This document shows, piece after piece, positions 52,784-62,468 of a stretch of DNA of 64,000 nucleotides. Both the position numbers and the translations under genes were made by a program. Each line of letters starts with the position of its first letter. Position 1 is the first letter of the stretch. Source of the stretch: an uncultured beta proteobacterium (GTDB lineage: Bacteria; Pseudomonadota; Gammaproteobacteria; Burkholderiales; SG8-39); contig CAIYPG010000026.1 of NCBI GenBank assembly GCA_903928055.1, positions 1-64,000 of the forward strand, given 5' to 3'. Below the pieces are notes generated by a model. That model ran no database searches, was not told where the DNA came from, and saw only the letters and a list, made by a program, of their open reading frames with translations.

Positions 52784-54183
52784 CGTCGCGGCCGCGGCGC
52801 TATCCACACCAGCCACGCGAGGCCAAGTGCCGCGGACAGCGCCGAACCCATGAGGATGCCGAGCTTGGCCTGTTCCACGGCGTCGGCCGAAGTGAAGGCC
52901 AGTTGCGCAATGAACAGCGACATCGTGAAGCCGATGCCGGCCAGCCAGGCCGCGCCCAGCAGGTGGCTCCATTGCACGCCTGACGGCAGCCGCGCCAGTC
53001 CGGCGCGCACCGCCAGCCAGCTGAACAGGCTGATGCCGCTGAACTTGCCCAGTGCCAGCCCGCACAGCACGCCCAGCGTCACCGAATTGGCCAGCGCCCC
53101 GCCCCAGGCCACGCCACCGAGGTCGATGCCGGCATTGGACAGCGCGAATACCGGAATGATGAAGAACGTCACCCAGGGCGCGAGCCCGTGCTCTAGCCGT
53201 TGCAGCGGGCTTTGCACGGCGGCGGCGGAATGCTCCATCGCTTCCGCGATGGCGGTCATGCGCCGGTTGCCGAGCGGATCATCAGGCGCCTCCGCATCGA
53301 GTCGATTCTCCCGGAAGGCCGATTGCAGCTCCACGATGTGCTGACCGAACTGCCCGGCCGTATGCGCCGGACGCGCGGGAATCACGAAAGCAAGCAGGAT
53401 ACCGGCCAGCGTGGCATGCACCCCGGAGGCATGCACCGCGAACCACAGCAGCAGCCCGACCGCAGCATAGGGCAGCGGATGTCGGATGCCGCCGCGATTC
53501 AGCAGCAACAGCAGCGCGAACAGCCCGCCGGCCGCCGCCAGCGCATGCAGGTTCATGTCCGCGGTATAGAAGATCGCAATGACCAGCACCGCGCCGAGAT
53601 CATCGGCGATTGCCAGCGCGGTGAGAAAGATGATGAGGTTGCGCGGGATGCGCGAAGCGAGCAGCACCAGGATGCCGATTGCAAACGCAATGTCGGTGGC
53701 CATGGGAATTCCCCAGCCGGACGCCGTCGGCGTTCCGCCGTTGAACAGCGCATAGGCCAGTGCCGGTGCAACCATGCCGCCCAGCGCCGCCGCCACTGGC
53801 AGTGCCGCATCCTTGAGCGACGACAGTTCACCGACGAGGATTTCGCGCTTCAGTTCCAGGCCCACCATCAGGAAGAACAGCGCCATGAGGCCGTCGTTCA
53901 CCCACTGGTGCAGCGTGAGTTCCATGCGGATCCGGTCGCCCAGATCGATGGCCAGGGGCAGTTCCCAGAAATGATGGAAGGCACCGCCCGCCGGCCCGGA
54001 GGCGATAACAAGCGCGGCAATCGTGGTCAGCACCAGCACGATGCCGCCCGCCGTGGTTCGGCGAAGGAACTGCTCCAGCGGCGTGAGGAAGCGCCCGAAC
54101 AGCGGCTCAAGCGGATATTTTTTCTGCGATTCCATCAGCGCATTGTAAAGGTGTCCACCAGGAGAACGATCAAATTCCGGCAT
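52777..54183 (-). CDS. nhaA: Na+/H+ antiporter NhaA
   Basis: A 468-residue inner-membrane antiporter. The twin aspartates for ion binding are in FLTALAIADDLGAVLVIAIFYT. Other conserved segments are VNDGLMALFFLMVGLELKREIL, GWGIPMATDIAFAIGIL and, toward the end, LLGAAWLAGIGFTMSLFIAQLAF. The start is either 54183 (MPEFDRSPGG) or 54135 (MESQKKYPLEPLFG); neither has a strong ribosome binding site. A lengthened loop (QSAFRENRLDAEAPDDPLG) is a common variant. It exchanges sodium for protons in pH and salt homeostasis. Confidence 0.95.
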   Translation of the reverse strand: MPEFDRSPGGHLYNALMESQKKYPLEPLFGRFLTPLEQFLRRTTAGGIVLVLTTIAALVIASGPAGGAFHHFWELPLAIDLGDRIRMELTLHQWVNDGLMALFFLMVGLELKREILVGELSSLKDAALPVAAALGGMVAPALAYALFNGGTPTASGWGIPMATDIAFAIGILVLLASRIPRNLIIFLTALAIADDLGAVLVIAIFYTADMNLHALAAAGGLFALLLLLNRGGIRHPLPYAAVGLLLWFAVHASGVHATLAGILLAFVIPARPAHTAGQFGQHIVELQSAFRENRLDAEAPDDPLGNRRMTAIAEAMEHSAAAVQSPLQRLEHGLAPWVTFFIIPVFALSNAGIDLGGVAWGGALANSVTLGVLCGLALGKFSGISLFSWLAVRAGLARLPSGVQWSHLLGAAWLAGIGFTMSLFIAQLAFTSADAVEQAKLGILMGSALSAALGLAWLVWIAPRPRRH

Positions 54184-54506
54184 GGTTCCAGTTGCCGGTT
54201 GACGATGTCGCCGCGGGTTTCGGTCAGGAATTGATCGCATGCAACATGCTGTGCCGGTCAACACCGAATGTTCTCTCCCGTCGAATGCAGCACGCCCGGA
54301 TGGCGAATCATTTTCTTCCCAGTGGCCACTCCGGCTGCGCAGCATGACGCTGCAGACCGCGCTTCAGGCTGGAGCAAGCCCGGAGCCTGTATCATCCCGC
54401 CCAGCAATTCCGCCCACCCCCGGCCCAGGCTCACGCCAGAGGCATCCAATCGATGATCGCAATCAAGACCTCCGTGCCCGCCGGCGCATCCCGGGCGGCG
54501 TAATAA
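54184..54506. other. divergent intergenic region between nhaA and an MFS gene
   Basis: 323 bases that must hold the nhaA and MFS promoters. Short open frames occur on both strands but lack conserved features. No terminator, repeat or RNA gene was recognised. Confidence 0.3.
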
Positions 54507-55718
54507 ATGCAGGAAGAATCGCTGACAAGGCAGGCGCCGTTCGTGCGGTACTGGATCGCCCAGACCGCCTCATCCTTCGGACAGCAGATGCTGGTGCTGG
54601 CGCTGGGCTGGCAGCTCTACGACCTCACCAACAGCGCCTTTGACCTGGGACTGGTGGGACTGGCTCAGTTCATCCCGGCAATCATGCTCGCCCTGGTCGT
54701 CGGACAGGTGGCGGACCGCCACGACCGGCGGCGCATCGTGTTCATCTGCGCCCTGGTCAATTGCACTGTGGCCATCGTCCTTGTGACGGGCAGCCACGGA
54801 CACTGGCTGAGCCGCGAGATCATCCTTGGCTGCGCCTTTGCGATCGGCGCCATGAAGGCCTTTGAATCACCCGCCATGTCGGCGTTGCTGCCCGTCCTGG
54901 TGAACACACGGTTGCTGCCCAGGGCACTGGCCTCCAGTTCCGCCAGCCGGCAGACGGCCGTGGTGCTCGGCCCGGCACTGGGGGGCGTCATTTATCTCCT
55001 TGGCCCGCACGTGGTGTATGCGACCAGCGCCGTCTTCTATTTTTCCGCCAGCCTGCTGATCATTGGCGTGAAGGCGCCAAAGTCGGTGCGACAGCGCGAG
55101 CCGGTCAGCCTGAAATCGGTCTTTGGCGGCGTGGCCTACATCTGGGCCAAGCCGGTGATCTTCGGCGCCATCTCGATGGATCTCTTTGCCATGCTGCTTG
55201 GCGGCGCCACTGCGCTGCTGCCGATCTTTGCACGCGACATCCTGCAGACCGGCCCGATCGGCCTCGGACTGCTGCGCGCCGCGCCGGCGGTCGGCGCGCT
55301 GACGACTGCGACCTGGCTGGTGCGCAAACCGATCAGGCGTGGCGTGGGGAAACTCATGTTTGCTTCGGTGGCGGCCTTCGGCATATTCACCATCGGTTTC
55401 GGTGCATCCCGATACTTTCCGCTGTCGCTTGCCATGCTCGCGCTGCTCGGTGCCGCCGACATGGTCAGCCAGGTGATCCGCTCGTCGCTGGTGCAACTGG
55501 AAACACCCAATGAGATGCGCGGCCGGGTCAGCGCCGTCAATTCCATTTTCGTCGGCACCTCCAACCAGCTCGGGCAATTCGAGTCCGGGCTCACCGCCGC
55601 ATGGTTCGGTGCGGCGCCCTCGGTCATGCTGGGCGGCGTGGGCGTCATGCTGGTGGCCGCACTGTGGATGAAGATGTATCCCGACTTGCTCAGGCGGGAA
55701 GTTCTGACGACCCGGTGA
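54507..55718 (+). CDS. MFS transporter, EntS-like
   Basis: A 403-residue MFS_3/EntS-type exporter with twelve predicted helices. Signature segments: FVRYWIAQTASSFGQQMLVLALGWQLYDLT, VVGQVADRHDRRRIVFICAL, AFESPAMSALLPVLV and VQLETPNEMRGRVSAVNSIFVGTSNQLGQFESG. Relatives export siderophores such as enterobactin, but no siderophore genes are seen here, so substrate is open. It converges on the phosphoesterase gene with 39 bases between. Confidence 0.9.
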   Translation: MQEESLTRQAPFVRYWIAQTASSFGQQMLVLALGWQLYDLTNSAFDLGLVGLAQFIPAIMLALVVGQVADRHDRRRIVFICALVNCTVAIVLVTGSHGHWLSREIILGCAFAIGAMKAFESPAMSALLPVLVNTRLLPRALASSSASRQTAVVLGPALGGVIYLLGPHVVYATSAVFYFSASLLIIGVKAPKSVRQREPVSLKSVFGGVAYIWAKPVIFGAISMDLFAMLLGGATALLPIFARDILQTGPIGLGLLRAAPAVGALTTATWLVRKPIRRGVGKLMFASVAAFGIFTIGFGASRYFPLSLAMLALLGAADMVSQVIRSSLVQLETPNEMRGRVSAVNSIFVGTSNQLGQFESGLTAAWFGAAPSVMLGGVGVMLVAALWMKMYPDLLRREVLTTR

Positions 55719-55757
55719 AACCGGGCCGCCGGCGCGCGACAGCGAACCTGATCCAGG

Positions 55758-56810
55758 CTATTCGTTGCCCTTGACAACCATGGGGTGGATCGAGAAAACC
55801 GCCCGGCTTTTCACATCCACGCTCACCTTGACCCAATGCGCATTCGGGCTGCCGAAGGTTTCCAGGCGTGTAAAGTTGGGCAGCATGCTGCTTTGCCTCA
55901 GCAGCGGCTTGTCCAGCTTGAAGAAATGCGTATCCCCATGCACAAACAGAACCTGCCCCTGGAAGTCTCGTGTTTCTTCCACCAACTTGTCCAGGAACCG
56001 CGTGTAACCATCGCGTGATGCATCCTGCCGTTCATCGAGTTCCTCGGTTTCCGGAATGTCAAAGCCTGGATCGGCCTGCACCACGATCACGACTCCACGG
56101 AAGCGGCTCTTTCTGGCCTGCGCAAATGTTTCATGCATCCACGCGATATTTGCCTCATCCCGCTCCGCGTATTCCTGATTTCCAGCCTCGCACTGCTCCG
56201 GTGTGCGTGCGCTTTTCTGCCCGCACTCGGCCGCACTGCTGATCTTGTTGTTGTTCGATCCGGGCATGTTGATGCCGGCAAACACGATCCCTCCGTGCGT
56301 GAAGCGCGTATTTTCGACATATTTCTCTCCGGGCCTGCCCTGGTGCTGGAGAGGCATGCGCTTCCTGCCAAAACTTCTGTTGTCGGAAAACATGGTCTTG
56401 CGAATATGGTCGAGCCGCTCAAGCGCGTCATATCCGCCATTGTTCAAACGGTGGCAGTCAGTCCATTCATTGTCTCCGGGAATATAGACCGCAGGTCTTT
56501 TCAGGGTATTGAACATCCCGATCGCATCCGTGTAGACATCGTCGGTGCATTTTGAACTGCCATCCTTGATATCGCCGTCATAGATTGAAAACAGAATGTC
56601 GCTGGCATTCATGTCGGCGATCAAGCGGGGAATTTTCGGCGCGTCGTTTGCCTTGGCGTATGGCATGTCCCCCCACAACCCAAAGGAGAAGCGCTGGGCA
56701 TAACCCGGCATGGAAGCGGTCATGCCCGCGAGCAGGAAAAGCGCGGCGCTGAATCGATGCACAGCACCATGGAAAAATGATCGGGGCACATTCAGAACCG
56801 GCGTGGACAT
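55758..56810 (-). CDS. exported metallophosphoesterase-like protein, last gene of the TonB operon
   Basis: A 350-residue protein with a signal region (AALFLLAGMTASMPGYA) and a calcineurin-like layout: SFGLWGDMPYAKAND (GD-type), DILFSIYDGDIKDGSSKC (GDxK), YIPGDNEWTDC (GDNE), VVIVVQADPGF and VLFVHGDTHFF (GHT-like GDTH), which together would bind two metal ions. It is expected in the periplasm or at the cell surface. Being the last gene after receptor-exbB-exbD-tonB, it may release phosphate or cut a phosphorylated ligand taken up by that receptor. The start MSTPVLN at 56810 is chosen over one 19 codons earlier. Confidence 0.8.
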   Translation of the reverse strand: MSTPVLNVPRSFFHGAVHRFSAALFLLAGMTASMPGYAQRFSFGLWGDMPYAKANDAPKIPRLIADMNASDILFSIYDGDIKDGSSKCTDDVYTDAIGMFNTLKRPAVYIPGDNEWTDCHRLNNGGYDALERLDHIRKTMFSDNRSFGRKRMPLQHQGRPGEKYVENTRFTHGGIVFAGINMPGSNNNKISSAAECGQKSARTPEQCEAGNQEYAERDEANIAWMHETFAQARKSRFRGVVIVVQADPGFDIPETEELDERQDASRDGYTRFLDKLVEETRDFQGQVLFVHGDTHFFKLDKPLLRQSSMLPNFTRLETFGSPNAHWVKVSVDVKSRAVFSIHPMVVKGNE

Positions 56811-56863
56811 GGCATGCAAGTGATTTCTCCTGTTACAGGAATCATTGGAATGACGAGAATTCT

Positions 56864-57556
56864 TCAACGTGCCCCATTCAACTCAAACAGAACGTTGACT
56901 TGATAGATCTGTGTTTTGCCGAGCAGGGATTCAGGTGGCAACGGATAGTGCGCACCGGCCACCGCCGCAAGTGCCGCCCGATCAATGAGCCCGATGCCAC
57001 TGGTCTGGATGATCCTCATCAGGCTGGCAGCGCCATCGCGGAACTCGAACTCGACGCGCGCACGGCCGCGAAAGCCCATGGAACGGGCGGCCGGCGGGTA
57101 GGTTACGGCAGCCTGGATGGCCGCCTTGACCAGCGCGGCAAATTCCGCCTCCCGGTCAACGGTGGCACTCCTTGCGACCGGCGGTGGTGGCTGTGGCGCG
57201 GCCGATTCGACGATTGGCGATTCGGCAGCAATCGGCGGAACAGGCTCCTCCCTGGGCTTGGCGGGGGCAGGCGGAGTGTGCACCGGCGCTGGCGCCTGGA
57301 GCGCGACTGTTTTGACCGGAACCGGCAGCGGCTTCTGCTGGGGCCTGGGCTCGGGTTTCGGCGGTGGAGGTTCAGGTTCGGCAAGAACCACCTCGACGGG
57401 CTGAAGATCCGGCCTCGAAACCTTGGCCGTTGCCTGGGCGACGAATACGACCGAAGCACCGACCAGGGCAAACTCGATCACCGCAGCCACGACCATTGCG
57501 CGACTGGTCGAGAGCGAGTTGGGTGCTGCGCTCTTCCGTTGCACGTTACTGGACAT
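56864..57556 (-). CDS. tonB: TonB energy-transducing protein
   Basis: A 230-residue TonB: one N-terminal membrane helix (AMVVAAVIEFALVGASVVFVA), a long Pro-rich periplasmic spacer (EPEPPPPKPEPRPQQKPLPVPVK and on), and the C-terminal receptor-binding domain (YPPAARSMGFRGRARVEFEFRDGAASLMRIIQTSGIGLIDRAAL...YQVNVLFEL). The start MSSNVQRK overlaps the exbD end by 11 bases. It links inner-membrane proton flow to the outer-membrane receptor encoded at the head of the operon. Confidence 0.92.
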   Translation of the reverse strand: MSSNVQRKSAAPNSLSTSRAMVVAAVIEFALVGASVVFVAQATAKVSRPDLQPVEVVLAEPEPPPPKPEPRPQQKPLPVPVKTVALQAPAPVHTPPAPAKPREEPVPPIAAESPIVESAAPQPPPPVARSATVDREAEFAALVKAAIQAAVTYPPAARSMGFRGRARVEFEFRDGAASLMRIIQTSGIGLIDRAALAAVAGAHYPLPPESLLGKTQIYQVNVLFELNGAR

Positions 57557-57938
57557 TGCGCGTTGCGAGCCCGATCTGGGTGATTCCGCTCTGTCGGCAG
57601 GCATCCATGACCTCGGCCAGCTCCTGCAGGCTGGATGTCGATTCGCCGGCAATGGTCACGACCGTCTTGGGCGATGCCACCTGGCGCAACACCGCGCGCA
57701 GCCCCTGGATGTTCATGGGCTTCTGATCCACCAACAGCGCTCCGCCGGCATGGATTTCGATAAGCACCTTCGTCGGTGGCAGCGCTTCCCTGGATGCACT
57801 GGAAGGCAGATGTCCGATCAGGCCGCTTGACGGAATCATCTTCAGCGCAATCATCACGAAGAAGACCAGCAGGAATAGCATGATGTCGATCATTGGGATG
57901 ATCTCGATCCGGGGCTTGCGCACCTCCAGATAGCGCAT
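57546..57938 (-). CDS. exbD: ExbD biopolymer transport protein
   Basis: A 130-residue ExbD/TolR family protein. The single membrane helix carries the essential aspartate: EIIPMIDIMLFLLVFFVMIAL. The periplasmic domain follows (VLIEIHAGGALLVDQKPM, SLQELAEVMDACRQSGITQIGLAT). It starts 3 bases after exbB and overlaps tonB, a tight translational unit. Confidence 0.95.
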   Translation of the reverse strand: MRYLEVRKPRIEIIPMIDIMLFLLVFFVMIALKMIPSSGLIGHLPSSASREALPPTKVLIEIHAGGALLVDQKPMNIQGLRAVLRQVASPKTVVTIAGESTSSLQELAEVMDACRQSGITQIGLATRNVQ

Positions 57939-57941
57939 CAG

Positions 57942-58619
57942 TCAGCTACCCGTTCTTGCCAGGGCCATCTTCGGCTGGACCGTATCATTCATTCCGGAGG
58001 CACCTGCAAACGCCACCCGGTTGATCAGCATCTGCTTCAGGGTTTCCAGCTGGTGCACCAGCAAACGCGTGCGATTGTTCAAACCATTCAGAAAGATCAG
58101 CCCCAGCATGGCAATGAACAACCCGCTTGCCGTGGCAATCAGTGCTTCGGCAACGCCCCCCGTGACCTGCACGGGGGCGGTGCCGGCCTCGCTCAACCCT
58201 GAAAAGGCATTGAACATGCCCACGATGGTCCCAAACAATCCGAGCAGCGGTGCCAGGGTGACCACGGTATCCAGCACCCAGAGCGAACGGTCCAGCCTCG
58301 GGATGGCATGCATGATGACTTCTTCCAGCCGGTCCGACAGCGCCTGCCGGTCATCCAGTTCCGGATGGGTCAATGCCACATCGAGCAGCGCAGCATGCGG
58401 AAGCAAGCCGGCCAGGTCACGCTGGCGAACGAGAAGGTCCGTGCGCGCCTTGGGGATGTCCGCCACCGCTTCGTTGACCCTCCTGCCTCCGGACATGAGC
58501 CGGTACAGAAACCATGCCCTTTCCACGATGACCGTGAGCCCCACCAGCAGCAGCACCAGCATGATGTAGAGCGTCCCGCCGGACGACCTGGCAAGCCCGA
58601 TAATGTATTCAACGGTCAT
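57942..58619 (-). CDS. exbB: ExbB/TolQ-family proton channel protein
   Basis: A 225-residue MotA/TolQ/ExbB family protein with three membrane helices: LYIMLVLLLVGLTVIVERAWFLY, then the large cytoplasmic loop, then TVVTLAPLLGLFGTIVGMFNAFSGLS and AEALIATASGLFIAMLGLIFLNGL. The Thr/Pro-rich LAPLLGLFGTIVGM segment is the family signature. It forms the channel with ExbD that energises TonB. Three bases separate it from the receptor gene. Confidence 0.95.
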   Translation of the reverse strand: MTVEYIIGLARSSGGTLYIMLVLLLVGLTVIVERAWFLYRLMSGGRRVNEAVADIPKARTDLLVRQRDLAGLLPHAALLDVALTHPELDDRQALSDRLEEVIMHAIPRLDRSLWVLDTVVTLAPLLGLFGTIVGMFNAFSGLSEAGTAPVQVTGGVAEALIATASGLFIAMLGLIFLNGLNNRTRLLVHQLETLKQMLINRVAFAGASGMNDTVQPKMALARTGS

Positions 58620-58622
58620 GGA

Positions 58623-60893
58623 CTAGAAATCCGCTCGTACGGTGACCATCGCGCTGCGCGTCGGCTGCCACAGGAAGGTGTCACCGACGTTGGGCTGTCC
58701 GTACAGAGCCGTGCCTGCAGTCTTGTTGATGGGCGCGATCGCCACGATGTCCTGGCGGTTGAGCAGGTTGAAAATTCCAAGCTGCAGTTTCACGCTCTTT
58801 GCGCCCAATCCCGGATGAGGCAGGGTGTACGAGACATTCAGATCGGTCGTCGAGTACGCGTTCATCGCGTAGGCTGCGTCATCCAGCACGTAGCTGGTGC
58901 CCACGCGCTTCTGCACCAGCGAAGTGCTCCATGACCCATCATGATAGAGAACGCCCAGCGCAATCGTATTGGCCGGCACGCCGGCAATCTGCAATCCGGA
59001 CGATTTGGAGGCCGCGCGATTGATCGATCCGTTTGAATACAGCGAAATGCCGTTCTTCAGGGCATAGGTCACCTGCCCTTCGATTCCCTTGTAGACGACA
59101 CCACCCTGGTTATAGAACACCGGTTGTGCCGCAGGGCTGCCCGGAAGCTGCGCGATCTTGTTGTCGAAATTGATGTAGTACAGGTCGGTATCAAATGTCA
59201 GGAGGTCCGACTTGTGCACAACGCCCCACTGATAATTGACCGAACGCTGCGGCTTCACGTCCGACGCATCCGCGTTGGCGCTCTGGAAACTGCTGATATC
59301 CGGAACCAGCATCCCCTTTGCATATTGCGCGTAGGTGGACCAGACCGGGTTGATGCTGTAATTGGCGGTCAGGAAGGGCAGCGTTGCATTGAAATCCTTC
59401 TTCAGGTGCTGCTCGATGCGGGCGGTCTGGTTGACGCTGGCATCAATGCTGAGCTTCCAGAGCATGTACTTGAGCCCCGGGGTGATCTTCAGGTCCCTTG
59501 TCGCATTCCATTCGAATTCCGCAAACGGCTGATATTGCTTCCAGCCGGAATTCTGCTCGTATTTCACATTGTTGATCCCGGCAATGACACCCGGCACCGC
59601 CGCTTGATCGTAGTTCGCCCCGCCGGTCAGCAGGTCGTAGTCGTAGAGCGCGCGATGCGTATCCGCCTGCTCGGCCCAGAGGCCGGCACGCAGCAGTCCT
59701 GTGTCCAGTTGCCTGGTCGCCTTGAAGATGTTGCCGATGACCGCGTACTCATTGGTCTTGATATAGCCCGGCATCTGCGTGGCCGCAGTGACCACGCCCG
59801 TCGAGAGCGTGACCTTCCCCAACCCTGTCGTCAGGTCCGTGGCCGCCGAACTCAATCCGTTGTTGGTGTAATTGTAGTAATACGCACTGTCATCGATGGC
59901 CCAGCCGGAACCCAGATCGCTTTGCAGGCGCACGTAGTTCATCGCCGTGGATTTGTTCACCAGGTTGTACTTGTAGTAATTCGCCTTGTTGGGATCATCA
60001 CTGAGCGCGTAGTTCTTCCCCAGCTGGTCGGCCTGCGCCAGAGTCAACCCGGTTTCCTTGTCGTTCTGCTGGTACCAGTTCTTGTTGTAGTTGATGTTGA
60101 CCGTGATCAGCGAACTGTCACCGATCGGCTTCTGCAGCTTGAACATCAGGTTCTGCCCCTGAACCGCGCTGAAGGTCCGGTAGCCATCGCTGTTGAGTTG
60201 CTGCAGGTTGATCGCGAACGACGCGTCGCCCATGGCAGGCATCGTTCCCGAGTCATAACGCGCGCCAACCAGCTGGGTATTCCAGGAGCCGAACGAATAG
60301 AAGGGCGAGATGGTCTGCTCGCGCGCAAGGTCCCGAGAGAAAAGATTGACTGACCCGCCGAATGTCGCCGCACCGAAATTGCTCGCATTGCCGGGGCCGC
60401 GCTCCACTTCCACGCGACCGATCACCGACGCAGGAAAGTACGCGGTGGAGTGGTGTGTTGGGCCATTGGTATCACCAAATGGAATGCCGTCAAAAGTGAC
60501 ATTGAACTCGCCGTCCTTGAATCCGCGGATGCCGTTCTTGGTCTCTCCGAGGCCGGGGCCATTGGGTGAAATTCCCAGCGTCACACTGGGCGCGATGGCG
60601 GCAATCGCGGAAAAATCGCTGACCGGCGACTTAGAATCTTCGATGAAGGACCGGCCAATCACTGATTGCGGCTGTGTCACCTGAAGTGACGATTGCGTCG
60701 GAGCGACGGCTGCCGCCCTGGATTCGGTGACGGTGCGCCCCGCCGTTGCCTGGCCATCTCCCGCCGCACTGGTTCCAACCGTCCCCAGGTCGGTGGTGTC
60801 GGCTGAGTAGGAAGTTGCTGACATCGCCGCAAGGGCGGATGCCACTGCAACCGAAAGAAAAATCTGTGCGCGCTTCCTGCATTGCTTCTTCAT
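58623..60893 (-). CDS. TonB-dependent outer-membrane receptor
   Basis: A 756-residue receptor. The signal ends near SATSYSA; a TonB-box-like DLGTVGTSA follows; the plug domain contains RGFKDGEFNVTFDGIPFGDTNGPTHHS and VEVERGPGNASNFGAATFGGSVNLFSRD; the rest forms the 22-strand barrel, ending in VTVRADF with terminal Phe. It starts the operon receptor-exbB-exbD-tonB-phosphoesterase. The ligand is not readable; the phosphoesterase suggests a phosphorylated compound. No Fur box was recognised upstream. Confidence 0.94.
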   Translation of the reverse strand: MKKQCRKRAQIFLSVAVASALAAMSATSYSADTTDLGTVGTSAAGDGQATAGRTVTESRAAAVAPTQSSLQVTQPQSVIGRSFIEDSKSPVSDFSAIAAIAPSVTLGISPNGPGLGETKNGIRGFKDGEFNVTFDGIPFGDTNGPTHHSTAYFPASVIGRVEVERGPGNASNFGAATFGGSVNLFSRDLAREQTISPFYSFGSWNTQLVGARYDSGTMPAMGDASFAINLQQLNSDGYRTFSAVQGQNLMFKLQKPIGDSSLITVNINYNKNWYQQNDKETGLTLAQADQLGKNYALSDDPNKANYYKYNLVNKSTAMNYVRLQSDLGSGWAIDDSAYYYNYTNNGLSSAATDLTTGLGKVTLSTGVVTAATQMPGYIKTNEYAVIGNIFKATRQLDTGLLRAGLWAEQADTHRALYDYDLLTGGANYDQAAVPGVIAGINNVKYEQNSGWKQYQPFAEFEWNATRDLKITPGLKYMLWKLSIDASVNQTARIEQHLKKDFNATLPFLTANYSINPVWSTYAQYAKGMLVPDISSFQSANADASDVKPQRSVNYQWGVVHKSDLLTFDTDLYYINFDNKIAQLPGSPAAQPVFYNQGGVVYKGIEGQVTYALKNGISLYSNGSINRAASKSSGLQIAGVPANTIALGVLYHDGSWSTSLVQKRVGTSYVLDDAAYAMNAYSTTDLNVSYTLPHPGLGAKSVKLQLGIFNLLNRQDIVAIAPINKTAGTALYGQPNVGDTFLWQPTRSAMVTVRADF

Positions 60894-61052
60894 TGTGGTT
60901 GTTCCGTGCGTTCAATTTAAAGAACGGACAGTAACGACCAAATGTTTCGCGCATGTTACGCAAGCAGCAGTTGGGACCGCTGTCAGCGCGAAGTCAGCAG
61001 TTTGCAATCAGGCGTGTCACCTCGAAAAAATTTGTGATATTGCAAGGCCTGG

Positions 61053-62468
61053 TTAAATGAGAACGAGAGGTGCGGCAGCCAGCGTCAGCAGTTCACTGAC
61101 ATCGTCCAGCAACTCCAGCGAGCCGACCAGTTTCACGATGCGATCGATCGTTGCCGGCGGAACACAGGATGCGGTGACATGGCGGAACTTGTATTCGAGG
61201 TCTTCGGGCCTCAGCGGATTCTCGGGACTGCCGCGCCGGTCGGGGATCATGCGGTCGAACGTCCGGCCATCGCGTGTCACCAGCCGGATGCGCGCCGCAT
61301 GCCGGGCCGGCGGCCCCTTCGCCTCGATCTCCTCATCGATGTGCGCGCTGACGCGGCGAATGAAGTCGAGGATGCGCGGATCGCGCAGCCGATCCTCACG
61401 GTACTGGTCGGTGAAGGCAACGCCGTCGATGGCAATGACCGCAAGGCCGTAATACAGGTTCATCTGCGCTGCCGTGACGCTCTGCGCCTTGTACTCCCAG
61501 GCGCAGTGCACATGCGTCATGCGGCTCAGGCCGATCTCCAGCGATTCGATGTCATCGGCCGAGAGCGAATGCTCGCGCATGAGCCCGGCAAGGCCGTCGA
61601 GCGAAGTATGGATGCTGGTCACGCTGGCATGCGGCTTGTAGCCGACGGCCAGGGTCTCCCAGGTTTTTCCCAGCCCCTCGGTAATGCGCCGCGGATTGGG
61701 CTTGTCCGACAGCGAACTGAGGAAGCCGCCATAGGACGCTTCGACCACATCGGGGATGCCGGTGAAATCGTTTTGCGCAAGCTGCGCGGCGTACACGCCG
61801 GTTTGCGCAGCGCGGCCGCAATGGAAGCGCTTCACCATTGCGCCCTCCTGCGCCGCCATCAGGCCCGCGCCCTGCGAGCCGGCGATGCCCAGCGCATGCT
61901 GGAAGCGCCCGGCATCCAGGCCGAGCGCGCGCGCCGCGGTGGCCGCGGCAACAAATGCACCGGAGGTGCCCTGCGGATGGAAGCCGCGGAAGAAAAGGCT
62001 CATGGTGGCGGCATTGCCCACACGCGTGCCTACTTCGTATCCGGCGGCCATGGCGGTGATGACTTCGGCACCGGACACCTTTCGCTCCGCCGAGAACTGT
62101 TCGGCCAGCGCGAACGCCACCGGCGTGGCCAGCGAGCCGGGATGGAGAATCGACTCCTTGTGGATGTCATCCAGTTCGAAGGCATGTCCGGCCGTGCCGT
62201 TCACCAGCACCGCCAGCGCCACCGAACTCTTAGCACCCATGCCCATGAGCGAGGCCACCGGGCGCGCGCCTTCAGCCTTCGCCATGTCGGCCACCTTTCG
62301 CGTCCAGGGCAGCGTTGCCCCGAACAGGCAGCAGCCCAGGCTGTCCAGCACGCAGGACTTGATGCGCTGCACCGCCTCGGGGGGAATGTCTGCGTACTTC
62401 AGGTTCGCAGCGAACGTTGCAAGGTCGCGCGTGGCATGCTCGAGCAGCGGGGGTTTTGCGTCACTCAT
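61053..62468 (-). CDS. MmgE/PrpD family protein
   Basis: A 471-residue protein of the 2-methylcitrate dehydratase/MmgE family. Conserved segments are VLDSLGCCLFGATLPW, NGTAGHAFELDDIHKESILHPGSLATPVAFALAEQ, FHPQGTSGAFVAAATAARALGL, HALGIAGSQGAGLM and KRFHCGRAAQTGVYAAQLA. No prpB or prpC is nearby, so methylcitrate dehydration is not implied; aconitate decarboxylase-like and unknown activities also occur in the family. It stands alone, leftward, between the receptor operon and the pirin gene. Confidence 0.92.
   Translation of the reverse strand: MSDAKPPLLEHATRDLATFAANLKYADIPPEAVQRIKSCVLDSLGCCLFGATLPWTRKVADMAKAEGARPVASLMGMGAKSSVALAVLVNGTAGHAFELDDIHKESILHPGSLATPVAFALAEQFSAERKVSGAEVITAMAAGYEVGTRVGNAATMSLFFRGFHPQGTSGAFVAAATAARALGLDAGRFQHALGIAGSQGAGLMAAQEGAMVKRFHCGRAAQTGVYAAQLAQNDFTGIPDVVEASYGGFLSSLSDKPNPRRITEGLGKTWETLAVGYKPHASVTSIHTSLDGLAGLMREHSLSADDIESLEIGLSRMTHVHCAWEYKAQSVTAAQMNLYYGLAVIAIDGVAFTDQYREDRLRDPRILDFIRRVSAHIDEEIEAKGPPARHAARIRLVTRDGRTFDRMIPDRRGSPENPLRPEDLEYKFRHVTASCVPPATIDRIVKLVGSLELLDDVSELLTLAAAPLVLI

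Noticed and set aside
59124-60353. A 409-codon plus-strand frame inside the TonB-dependent receptor gene
   Set aside because: Antisense shadow of the receptor, whose barrel sequence and terminal Phe are clear on the minus strand.
60980-60997. Pho box upstream of the TonB-dependent receptor
   Set aside because: CTGTCAG-CGCG-AAGTCAG has the right 7-4-7 layout, but the second half is imperfect, the spacer is GC-only, and it points away from the gene; not listed as a feature.
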